Position numbers and translations under genes: made by a program
The notes under the pieces: generated by a model
Told to the model about the DNA's origin: nothing
Seen by the model: the letters and a program-made list of their open reading frames with translations, nothing else
The model's database searches: none
Part shown: in pieces, positions 1 to 7,420 of the stretch
Layout: every line of letters begins with the position of its first letter
Position numbering within the stretch: position 1 is the stretch's first letter
Assembly: GCA_047630355.1 (NCBI GenBank)
Contig: JBLHXN010000125.1
Coordinates: 1 to 9,599 of the forward strand
Reading direction: 5' to 3'
Length of the DNA stretch: 9,599 nucleotides
Origin: JANQUM01 sp047630355
GTDB lineage: Bacteria > Bacteroidota > Bacteroidia > Cytophagales > Spirosomataceae

Positions 1-162
1 CGTGAAATCCTGACGTTAAAGTCAGATGATGTTATCGGAAGAGCGAAAGCTTACGAAGCAATCGTAAAAGGTGAAAACCTTCCGAAAGCGAATATTCCGG
101 AATCGTTCAACGTATTAATTCACGAATTGCGTGGATTGGCATTGGAGATTACACTTAAATAA
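1..162 (+). CDS. rpoB: RNA polymerase beta subunit, C-terminal 53 residues (5' end outside window)
   Basis: The frame starting at base 1 is open to TAA at 160-162. It encodes the very end of the beta subunit of DNA-dependent RNA polymerase, which forms the catalytic core together with beta'. Visible family signature: VIGRAKAYEAIVKGENLP, followed by IPESFNVLIHELRGLALE. This matches the conserved C-terminal PESFNVL..E.R.L segment of RpoB, which packs against beta'. The codons are of the highly expressed type (CGT, GGT, AAC), as in rpoC. Two further TAA triplets overlap or follow the stop (160-168), and no terminator hairpin follows. The next gene begins 29 bases later, so transcription probably continues into it. 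The identification is firm; only the N-terminal part is unseen. Confidence 0.97.
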   Translation, partial: REILTLKSDDVIGRAKAYEAIVKGENLPKANIPESFNVLIHELRGLALEITLK

Positions 163-191
163 TAATAAACAGATTTGCGAAAAAGGACGTA

Positions 192-1247
192 ATGGCCCAA
201 AGCAATAGGATCGAACAACTAACCTTTCCAAGGTTTATATCGGCGTTCATCATTATGGTAGCCCATACAAAACCGAGTTGGTTTGTTGACGATGCGTGGT
301 TCAATCCACTTTTTCATGGCTTTTTTGCGGTTACGTTCTTTTTCGTATTATCAGGATTTGTTCTCGGTTTGTCATACCATGATAAATTTGAGGATGATAA
401 AGCAGGGGATTTAAAGAAGTACTTCATATTAAGGATAGCGAGGATTTATCCAATCTATGCCTTAGCTATACTCGCATCGATGGCGGGAGACTATCTCTAC
501 CTCGATAAAACGTATAGTTTAGGAACAATACTTCTTAACTTATCTCTGTTGCAGGCGTGGTTTCGGAGCGATTACATTTCGTTTCCGGCGTGGTCATTGT
601 CCTGTGAAGCGTTCTTTTACATCATTTTTCCGGTCGTAATGATATACGTTCGGAGGTTGTCTTACATCAGCGTCGTAAAGAAGATGATGTATGTCTGGAT
701 ATTAAGTCTGGCAGCAATCACGTTGTTAGTCGTAGTATTATTTCCGGGAGATTTGTTTTGGCACCTGCACCCGTTAGTAAATGCTCCGTCTTTTCTACTT
801 GGCGTGGGTACCTCAGTAGTTTACCGAAAACTTTCACAGAGTGATAAGTTGAAGTTCTATTCAGGAGTAGCTTTCGCAGCAGTAGTAGCGGTGGTTGGTG
901 GTCAGCTTTTAAGTAAGCCGAGTTATGCAATTGAAATGGCTCAGGTACCAGGTTTTATGCTTTTCTTATTATTCTTAGCCCTGATGTCAGAAAGACATAT
1001 TTTGGTGAAATTTTTTAAGAACAAGTTCTTGGTACTACTCGGAAAAGCAAGTTACGCGTTGTATTTATTTCATACGCTGACTTACGAAATCTGGAGCCGG
1101 GAACTCGAAAAAGTTTACACCGGACAATCAAGATTGTTATACGTAGTTGCAGCAATTTTTATGATAACGGTATCCGTAATACTATATAAGTTTTACGAAA
1201 AGCCAATGTACAGACTTATTGTTAAAGTAAGTAAAGTTAGAAAGTAA
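192..1247 (+). CDS. Acyltransferase family 3 membrane protein (OafA/YrhL-like)
   Basis: This 351-residue integral membrane protein belongs to the acyltransferase-3 family. Members move acyl groups (often acetyl) from a cytoplasmic donor onto surface sugars such as O-antigen, exopolysaccharide or peptidoglycan. Visible motifs in order: RFISAFIIMVAHTKP with the conserved His25; the FFAVTFFFVLSGFVLG helix (44-59); R-x-x-R in RIARIYP (81-87); AWSLSCEAFFY (133-143), the usual WSL..E..fY signature; PSFLLGVG (199-206); LGKASYALYLFH (283-294); and YEKP (335-338) near the end. About ten hydrophobic segments are present and there is no extra periplasmic SGNH domain, so this is the short form. ATG 192 is preceded by AAGGA at 183-187, four bases away, which suits this start. 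The gene lies between rpoB and rpoC and its stop abuts the ATG of the next membrane gene, so the two are probably made together. The family is clear; the glycan substrate cannot be read from the sequence. Confidence 0.93.
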   Translation: MAQSNRIEQLTFPRFISAFIIMVAHTKPSWFVDDAWFNPLFHGFFAVTFFFVLSGFVLGLSYHDKFEDDKAGDLKKYFILRIARIYPIYALAILASMAGDYLYLDKTYSLGTILLNLSLLQAWFRSDYISFPAWSLSCEAFFYIIFPVVMIYVRRLSYISVVKKMMYVWILSLAAITLLVVVLFPGDLFWHLHPLVNAPSFLLGVGTSVVYRKLSQSDKLKFYSGVAFAAVVAVVGGQLLSKPSYAIEMAQVPGFMLFLLFLALMSERHILVKFFKNKFLVLLGKASYALYLFHTLTYEIWSRELEKVYTGQSRLLYVVAAIFMITVSVILYKFYEKPMYRLIVKVSKVRK

Positions 1248-2903
1248 ATGTTGTTAGATAAACTGGGCAAATCCTTAACAATAATTTTTTGGTTAATACC
1301 GCCCGTAGTGTTCATTGTTTTCGTTGGGACATTCGCACAAAATCTGATTGTGCTTGATGATTATAATATGATCGGAAATCCGTTTGCGGGTTATTTAAAA
1401 GCTGATTCATTTAGTGAAACGATTAAAGTAATCTTTTCGCAGCAGAATGAATATCGCTTTCCGATTCTAAGTTCATTGAGTATCCTTCAGTATAATTTGT
1501 TCGGTGAAATCAAGTTCAATTATTATCCGATTTACGGCAATTTGGCCGTTTTCGGGATGTGTGCTTTGGTGCTTTATGTGTTCAGTCGGGGACGAGGTTA
1601 TAAGAAACTTCTTCCAATAGTTTACCTAATGTTTCCGTTGCACATCTACATAATAATTGCTTGGGCAAACGCATCCTGTCAGTATCTTCCTGCTCTGTGC
1701 TACAGTTTACTAACTATGTATCTGTTGGCTCAGGATAATAAGAAACTTCGGAACATAGCCTTTTTGACCGGATTTTTAGGTGCATTCTCTTTTGGAAGTG
1801 GTTTATTCGGAATACTTTTTGGAATGGCGGTCTTACTAATTAAGAAGTCGTATAAATTCTTCTTTATTTGGTTAGTGTTTAGCGGAGTAATCTTCTTGGT
1901 TTACTTCATGGACTATCGACAAACACTTTCCGAAGGTGCATTAAACAATCTGTTTTACAAAACTTCGGATGTTATCCTTGGGTTTTTGTACGTGTGGGGT
2001 GGTTGGTCTGATTTATTTTATTCTTCATCTAAGTTTTGGTTAAATACCGTACCGATGATAGCTGGAATAATCACTGCTGGACTGGTAATCTGGGTTGCGA
2101 TAAAAGCACTTTTGGTTATCATAAAAGACCGCACAGATGTTACCGCAATTTTTACGTTAGGTGCTATCGGGTTCTTACTCTTTACCACCGCCGTAATTGC
2201 GATAAGCAGAATTGGGGATGATCCGGAATATACCATGCTTGTTTCAAACCATCGGTACTATTCATTCATTGGTTTAGGAATTGTTTACGGTTGGTTTGTT
2301 GATAAATTGAGTTTGTTACAACGAAGAATTATTTTAACGGGAATAGTGGCGGTTTATGTCCTGAGTATTTTCAGGTTTACTGAATCGGCATCTGACAGGG
2401 CGAAACTTTTAGCAACGGAAAAGTTCAATCATTATAAAAATGGATTGCATGAAAAACACCAATATTACGCTGATTACTATGTTTTTCAGAAGAGTATTGA
2501 CAAAGCATTGAAAGAAAGTGGTGCTTACGTTTTTCCAGCAACCGAAATACATAAAAACTGGGATTTGATAAATGATTTTTCATTAAGCGAAAACCAGAAC
2601 TATTCTATTACGTACGATCAGGCTGAGTCTGGAATGTATTTAGTCGAAGAAAATGCCGGAGGAAAGGTATTAGATGGTACTTACTATCTTCTACGTTCTG
2701 AAGACAAAATGTACGCATTTTACCCCAAGCGGAAAGTCTTGGAAAGCCGAAATCCATTTGCTTTGAGCAATGAGTTCGATGTGTTTATTCTGAAACTCGA
2801 TCTTGAAGAAGGGGTTTATGAATTGGTAATTTGTAAGTATAATGACGATGTCCCGACCTATTTCAGTACAGATATTGTCTGGAACGTTCGGCACGGCAGT
2901 TAA
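1248..2903 (+). CDS. Polytopic membrane protein, GT-C glycosyltransferase-like, function unknown
   Basis: This 551-residue protein has about ten to eleven hydrophobic helices (roughly 10-32, 95-113, 121-140, 145-162, 168-198, 203-222, 240-252, 266-292, 300-320, 337-353, 361-377). A hydrophilic C-terminal part of about 170 residues follows. Features that recall GT-C-fold lipid-linked sugar transferases and their uncharacterised relatives: an acidic LDDYN motif (D37, D38) just after the first helix; a QQNEYRFP segment (65-72) in the same large loop; and ISRIG plus SNHRYYSFIGLG (319-323 and 333-344), which resemble the sRY-type motif before a late helix. I infer the GT-C relationship from topology and these motifs; I do not recognise a named family. 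The ATG directly follows the TAA of the acyltransferase gene (TAAATG at 1245-1250), which suggests translational coupling and a shared pathway in building or decorating a surface glycan. The soluble tail matches nothing I know. Codon choice is ordinary and AT-rich, unlike the optimised rpoC downstream. Confidence 0.8.
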   Translation: MLLDKLGKSLTIIFWLIPPVVFIVFVGTFAQNLIVLDDYNMIGNPFAGYLKADSFSETIKVIFSQQNEYRFPILSSLSILQYNLFGEIKFNYYPIYGNLAVFGMCALVLYVFSRGRGYKKLLPIVYLMFPLHIYIIIAWANASCQYLPALCYSLLTMYLLAQDNKKLRNIAFLTGFLGAFSFGSGLFGILFGMAVLLIKKSYKFFFIWLVFSGVIFLVYFMDYRQTLSEGALNNLFYKTSDVILGFLYVWGGWSDLFYSSSKFWLNTVPMIAGIITAGLVIWVAIKALLVIIKDRTDVTAIFTLGAIGFLLFTTAVIAISRIGDDPEYTMLVSNHRYYSFIGLGIVYGWFVDKLSLLQRRIILTGIVAVYVLSIFRFTESASDRAKLLATEKFNHYKNGLHEKHQYYADYYVFQKSIDKALKESGAYVFPATEIHKNWDLINDFSLSENQNYSITYDQAESGMYLVEENAGGKVLDGTYYLLRSEDKMYAFYPKRKVLESRNPFALSNEFDVFILKLDLEEGVYELVICKYNDDVPTYFSTDIVWNVRHGS

Positions 2904-2941
2904 ATTTTTTCACTTTTTGTTTACTATTAAAAATAGTTTAA

Positions 2942-5900
2942 ATGTCTCTAAGAAAAAACAAAAAATTCAACAGTGACTTCCAAAGCATAACCATTAGTTT
3001 GGCGTCGCCGGAGTCTATTCTAGAGAGTTCGTTTGGAGAGGTTACGCAACCCGAAACCATCAACTACCGGACGTATAAGCCCGAAATGGGTGGTCTCTTC
3101 TGCGAGCGGATTTTTGGGCCTGTAAAGGACTGGGAATGTCATTGCGGAAAATATAAGCGTATTCGTTATAAAGGTATTATCTGTGACCGTTGTGGCGTAG
3201 AAGTTACCGAAAAGAAAGTACGTCGTGAGCGTATGGGACACATCGAATTGGTGGTTCCAGTTGCTCACATTTGGTACTTCCGTAGTTTGCCAAACAAGAT
3301 TGGTTATTTGTTAGGGCTTTCTACAAAGAAGCTTGATCAAATCATTTATTATGAGCGTTACGCTGTAGTTCAGGCGGGTGTAAAAGGTGAAGATGGTATT
3401 GAGTACATGGATTTCTTAACGGAAGAAGAGTACTTAGACATCTTGGACAAACTACCTCGTGAGAACCAAATGCTTTCTGACGATGACCCCAATAAGTTCA
3501 TCGCTAAGATGGGAGCGGAAGCGTTAGAAATGCTTTTATCTCGTTTAAAACTTGATACACTTTCTAATCAACTACGTCATCAGGCGTCAACTGATACATC
3601 ACAGCAGCGTAAGACCGAAGCGTTAAAGCGTCTTCGTGTAGTAGAAGCTTTCCGTGATGCTAAAACTCGTATTGAGAACCGTCCTGAGTGGATGATAATC
3701 AAAATGGTACCAGTTATTCCTCCGGAATTACGTCCATTAGTGCCACTTGATGGTGGTCGCTTTGCAACTTCTGACCTCAACGACCTTTACCGTCGTGTGA
3801 TTATCCGTAACAACCGTTTGAAGCGTTTGTTGGAAATCAAGGCTCCTGAAGTAATCCTTCGTAACGAGAAGCGGATGTTACAAGAGGCTGTCGATTCGTT
3901 ATTTGACAACTCACGTAAAGTAAACGCTGTACGTTCGGATGGTAACCGTGCCTTAAAGTCACTTTCAGATATGTTGAAAGGTAAGCAAGGACGTTTCCGT
4001 CAAAACCTATTAGGTAAGCGTGTTGACTATTCTGGTCGTTCGGTTATCGTGGTAGGTCCTGAATTACAACTTCACGAATGCGGTCTTCCGAAAGGAATGG
4101 CAGCGGAGCTTTTCAAGCCGTTTATCATCAGGAAACTGATTGAGCGAGGAATCGTAAAGACGGTAAAATCAGCGAAGAAAATAGTTGATCGTAAAGATGC
4201 CGTTATCTGGGACATTCTTGAAAACGTATTGAAAGGTCACCCAGTATTGCTTAACCGTGCTCCTACACTTCACCGTTTAGGTATTCAGGCGTTCCAACCT
4301 AAGATGGTTGAAGGTAAAGCAATTCAATTGCACCCGTTAGTTTGTACAGCATTTAACGCTGACTTTGACGGTGACCAAATGGCGGTTCACGTTCCACTTG
4401 GGCACGAAGCCGTTTTGGAAGCTTCTGTATTGATGCTTTCGTCGCACAACATTCTAAACCCTGCTAATGGTGCTCCAATTACCGTGCCGTCACAAGACAT
4501 GGTATTGGGTCTTTATTATGTAACGAAAGGAAAGCGTTCGACAGAAAACGAAAAGATTGAAGGAGAAGATAAAATATTCTACTCGCCGGAAGAAGTCATC
4601 ATCGCGATGAACGAAGGGGCAATTTCGCAACACGCATTTGTTAAATGCCGTGTGAAAGTGAAAAACGCCAGTGGTGAGTTTGAACAAAAAATTATAGAAA
4701 CCGTAGCTGGACGCGTACTCTTTAATGAGTTTGTACCTAAAGAGGTTGGTTATATCAACGAATTATTGACGAAGAAGAAACTTCAGACAATTATTCGTAA
4801 TGTATTCAAGGAGGTAAGTTTTGCCCGTACGGCGAAGTTCTTGGATGATATCAAAACGCTTGGTTTCCAGAAAGCCTTTACTGGTGGTTTATCTATCGGA
4901 TTGGGTGATATCATGATTCCTGAGGAAAAACCTCAATTAGTAGAAAGTGCTCGTGGCGAAGTTGAAACTGTTCAGAGTAACTACATGATTGGTATCATCA
5001 CGGAGCGTGAGCGTTATAACCAAATTATTGATATTTGGACGCGTGTAAACACCCGTTTAAGAGAAACATTACTTACTCAGCTTGAAAACGATGATCAAGG
5101 TTTCAACTCAGTATACATGATGATGCACTCAGGAGCCCGTGGTTCTAAAGAGCAAATTCGCCAGTTAGGTGGTATGCGTGGTCTGATGGCTAAGCCGCAG
5201 AAAAACATTGCAGGATCAGTTGGAGAAATTATTGAGAATCCGATTCTCTCTAACTTTAAAGAAGGTCTTGACGTACTTGAGTACTTTATCTCGACGCACG
5301 GTGCTCGTAAAGGTCTTGCCGATACAGCTCTTAAAACCGCCGATGCGGGTTACTTAACCCGTCGTCTGCACGACGTAGCTCAGGATGTTGTAATCAACGA
5401 AGCTGACTGCGGAACACTAAGAGGTATTGAGGTATCTGCTTTGAAAGATAATGAGGAAATCGTTGAGCCATTATCTGAGCGTGTATTAGGTCGTACTTCG
5501 GTATTTGACTTGATTGACCCACGTACAAAAGAGTTAATCATTAAAGCAGGTGAAGAAATCACGGAGGATATCGCTATCGCTCTTGATTACTCTGCAATTG
5601 ATACGGTAGAAATTCGCTCGGCCCTTACTTGTGAAACTCAGGTAGGTGTTTGTGCAACTTGCTACGGACGTAACCTTGCCTCAGGCCGTATGGCTGAGAT
5701 AGGAGAGGCCGTTGGTGTAATTGCTTCTCAATCAATTGGAGAGCCGGGTACGCAGCTTACACTTCGTACATTCCACACAGGTGGTACAGCCATGAATATT
5801 TCGGTTGATGCCAACCTGAAAGCGAAGTTTGATGGTACTATCCAAATGGAAGATGTTCGTACAGTTCTGGGATTTGATAAAGACGGAAAAGAAGCAACTA

Positions 5901-7252
5901 TCGTCGTTGGACGACGTGGCGAAGTTCGTATTATCGAAGAAGGAACCAACGTTGTTCTAATTACAAACAATGTTCCTTACGGTGCTATCTTGACCGCTAA
6001 AGACGGAGATAAAGTTGAAAAAGGAACGGAAATTTGTCATTGGGATCAGTTTAACGCTGCCATTATCTCTGACTTAGAGGGTACTGTTGAGTACGATGCA
6101 ATCGTTGAAGGCATTACGCTTCGTGAGGAGTCTGACGGACAAACAGGTTTCCGTGATAAAGTAATTACGGATTCTAAAGACCGTACTATGAACCCGGCAA
6201 TTTTAGTAAACCTTAAAAACGGAGAAACACGTTCGTACAACTTACCAGTTGGTGCTCGTATTCTTGTAGATGACGGAGCTAAAATTACCGCAGGTCAAAC
6301 ACTTGCTAAGATTCCAAGAGCCATTAACATGAACCGTGATATTACAGGTGGTCTTCCACGTGTAACGGAATTATTTGAAGCTCGTAACCCATCTAACCCA
6401 GCGGTTGTTTCTGAAATCGACGGAGTAGTAAGTTTTGGAGGAATTAAGCGAGGTAATCGTGAAATCTTCGTAGAGGCAAAAGATGGTACTAAAATGAAGT
6501 ACATGGTTTCGTTATCGAAACTGATTCTTGTACAGGAAGGTGACTACGCAAAAGCGGGAGAGCCACTTTCTGACGGGGCAATTACTCCGGCGGATATTTT
6601 GAGAATCAAAGGTCCAACGGCTGTTCAGGAATACTTGGTGAACGAAACACAAGCCGTCTACCGTCAGCAGGGTGTGAAGCTTTCTGATAAGCATATTGAG
6701 GTTATTGTACGTCAAATGATGCAGAAAGTAGAAATTATTGATGCTGGTGACACCAGCTTCCTTGAGATGCAAGCTGTAAACAAGTGGGAATTCCGAATTG
6801 AGAACGACCGTATTCTTGACCTAAAAGTTGTGATGGATGCTGGAGATTCATCAGATTTCGAGCCTGGTCAGATTATTTCTAACCGTGAATTCCGTGAAGA
6901 AAACGGCCGTTTGAAGCGTGAAGATATGAAGCAAATGAAAGTGAGAGACGCACAAGCATCTGTTTCATCGCCAATCTTGCAAGGTATTACCACTGCCTCA
7001 TTAGGTACGCATTCATTTATATCTGCGGCTTCGTTCCAGGAGACAACTAAAGTGCTATCCGAAGCAGCCGTTAATGGTAAAATGGATACTTTGGACGGTC
7101 TTAAAGAGAACGTAATTGTAGGTCATCTAATACCAGCAGGTACAGGTAAGCGGATGTATCAGAATTTGCTCATCGGGCCAAACAAAGAGTTGCCTGAATC
7201 GAAAGACGAGCAGAAACTTCCGGAACCACGCAAGCGTGAGTACGTGAAATAA
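2942..7252 (+). CDS. rpoC: DNA-directed RNA polymerase subunit beta'
   Basis: This is the complete 1436-residue beta' subunit, the normal length for Bacteroidota. It supplies the catalytic magnesium site and, with beta, the DNA cleft of RNA polymerase. The N-terminal zinc site is visible as Cys66, Cys68, Cys81 and Cys84 (CHCGKYK and CDRCG). The active-site loop NADFDGDQMAVH has Asp474, Asp476 and Asp478. The second zinc site is Cys823 (ADCGTLRG), Cys897, Cys904 and Cys907 (CETQVGVCATCYG). It is followed by ASQSIGEPGTQLTLRTFHTGG, the trigger-loop region. No key residue is missing. The start ATG 2942 gives the expected N-terminus and lies after a 38-base AT-rich spacer (2904-2941). That spacer has T-runs and a weak 6-bp inverted repeat (2923-2937), but I see no convincing promoter or SD there. 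Expression therefore probably depends on read-through from rpoB across two membrane genes. A strong terminator follows 21 bases after the stop. Codons are strongly biased towards CGT and GGT, as in highly expressed genes. Confidence 0.99.
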   Translation: MSLRKNKKFNSDFQSITISLASPESILESSFGEVTQPETINYRTYKPEMGGLFCERIFGPVKDWECHCGKYKRIRYKGIICDRCGVEVTEKKVRRERMGHIELVVPVAHIWYFRSLPNKIGYLLGLSTKKLDQIIYYERYAVVQAGVKGEDGIEYMDFLTEEEYLDILDKLPRENQMLSDDDPNKFIAKMGAEALEMLLSRLKLDTLSNQLRHQASTDTSQQRKTEALKRLRVVEAFRDAKTRIENRPEWMIIKMVPVIPPELRPLVPLDGGRFATSDLNDLYRRVIIRNNRLKRLLEIKAPEVILRNEKRMLQEAVDSLFDNSRKVNAVRSDGNRALKSLSDMLKGKQGRFRQNLLGKRVDYSGRSVIVVGPELQLHECGLPKGMAAELFKPFIIRKLIERGIVKTVKSAKKIVDRKDAVIWDILENVLKGHPVLLNRAPTLHRLGIQAFQPKMVEGKAIQLHPLVCTAFNADFDGDQMAVHVPLGHEAVLEASVLMLSSHNILNPANGAPITVPSQDMVLGLYYVTKGKRSTENEKIEGEDKIFYSPEEVIIAMNEGAISQHAFVKCRVKVKNASGEFEQKIIETVAGRVLFNEFVPKEVGYINELLTKKKLQTIIRNVFKEVSFARTAKFLDDIKTLGFQKAFTGGLSIGLGDIMIPEEKPQLVESARGEVETVQSNYMIGIITERERYNQIIDIWTRVNTRLRETLLTQLENDDQGFNSVYMMMHSGARGSKEQIRQLGGMRGLMAKPQKNIAGSVGEIIENPILSNFKEGLDVLEYFISTHGARKGLADTALKTADAGYLTRRLHDVAQDVVINEADCGTLRGIEVSALKDNEEIVEPLSERVLGRTSVFDLIDPRTKELIIKAGEEITEDIAIALDYSAIDTVEIRSALTCETQVGVCATCYGRNLASGRMAEIGEAVGVIASQSIGEPGTQLTLRTFHTGGTAMNISVDANLKAKFDGTIQMEDVRTVLGFDKDGKEATIVVGRRGEVRIIEEGTNVVLITNNVPYGAILTAKDGDKVEKGTEICHWDQFNAAIISDLEGTVEYDAIVEGITLREESDGQTGFRDKVITDSKDRTMNPAILVNLKNGETRSYNLPVGARILVDDGAKITAGQTLAKIPRAINMNRDITGGLPRVTELFEARNPSNPAVVSEIDGVVSFGGIKRGNREIFVEAKDGTKMKYMVSLSKLILVQEGDYAKAGEPLSDGAITPADILRIKGPTAVQEYLVNETQAVYRQQGVKLSDKHIEVIVRQMMQKVEIIDAGDTSFLEMQAVNKWEFRIENDRILDLKVVMDAGDSSDFEPGQIISNREFREENGRLKREDMKQMKVRDAQASVSSPILQGITTASLGTHSFISAASFQETTKVLSEAAVNGKMDTLDGLKENVIVGHLIPAGTGKRMYQNLLIGPNKELPESKDEQKLPEPRKREYVK

Positions 7253-7273
7253 AGCTTAGAATAGGTAAATTTT

Positions 7274-7313
7274 AAAATGCCTCACCATATAAATGGTGAG
7301 GCATTTTTGTTTG
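7274..7313 (+). terminator. Rho-independent terminator of the rpoB-rpoC transcription unit
   Basis: A perfect 15-bp inverted repeat (arms 7274-7288 and 7293-7307) encloses the four-base loop ATAA. The core is GCCTCACCAT / ATGGTGAGGC. The outer A/T pairs run straight into a T-rich tail, TTTTTGTTTG (7304-7313). It begins 21 bases after the rpoC stop. An ATG inside the left arm (7277) opens a reading frame that runs on into gntR, but it is part of the hairpin and not a plausible start. Confidence 0.93.
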
Positions 7314-7353
7314 CAGCTTATCTTATGCTTATTAAGAGCAAGCGATATTTGAA

Positions 7354-7361
7354 TATATTTG
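7354..7361 (+). promoter_or_regulatory. Candidate -7 promoter element for the gntR-type gene
   Basis: TATATTTG fits the Bacteroidota -7 consensus TAnnTTTG exactly. A second near-copy, GATATTTG, lies just upstream at 7344-7351. The expected -33 TTTG about 19 bases upstream is poor; the nearest candidate is TTAT at 7329-7332. The predicted transcription start, about six or seven bases after the element, is near 7367-7368. That is exactly the foot of the hairpin at 7367-7397. The site lies downstream of the rpoC terminator, where a new promoter is needed. Confidence 0.4.
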
Positions 7362-7366
7362 TTGCA

Positions 7367-7397
7367 GAAAGGCGTTCGGGTTTCCTGAATGCCTTTC
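7367..7397 (+). repeat. Inverted repeat / 5'-leader hairpin upstream of the gntR-type gene
   Basis: The arms at 7367-7380 and 7384-7397 form 14 consecutive pairs in RNA (12 Watson-Crick and two G-U at 7374/7390 and 7378/7386), closed by the three-base loop TTT. No T-run follows directly: the next T6 is at 7415-7420, just before the ATG. It is therefore a poor match for a terminator. Its foot coincides with the transcription start predicted from the -7 element at 7354-7361. It could be an mRNA-stabilising 5' stem, a translation-control structure, or a DNA operator for autoregulation. Confidence 0.55.
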
Positions 7398-7420
7398 CGT
7401 TTATAAACCGATTCTTTTTT

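Noticed and set aside
154..178. Near-match to a -7 promoter element (CAGATTTG at 171-178) before the acyltransferase gene
   Set aside because: It departs from TAnnTTTG at the first position and has no good TTTG at the right distance; read-through from rpoB is a simpler explanation.
718..930. Minus-strand open frame of 70 codons inside the acyltransferase gene
   Set aside because: It is antisense to conserved acyltransferase sequence, has no recognisable product and no promoter or start context.
2018..2236. Overlapping open frames on both strands inside the GT-C-like gene (also 2036-2221 and 2691-2894)
   Set aside because: The long membrane-protein frame is the coherent one; the others read as low-complexity shadows without family features.
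2881..2920. Possible terminator after the GT-C-like gene (T6 at 2905-2910)
   Set aside because: The only nearby symmetry is GAACGTTC, which has no loop, so no stable stem precedes the T-run.
3020..6772. Several minus-strand open frames within rpoC
   Set aside because: All are antisense to highly conserved RpoC sequence and arise from its biased codon use.
7321..7345. Repeated CTTAT units and an imperfect TGCT/AGCA inverted repeat upstream of the gntR-type promoter
   Set aside because: Short and AT-rich with a mismatched centre; not distinguishable from chance without comparison to relatives.
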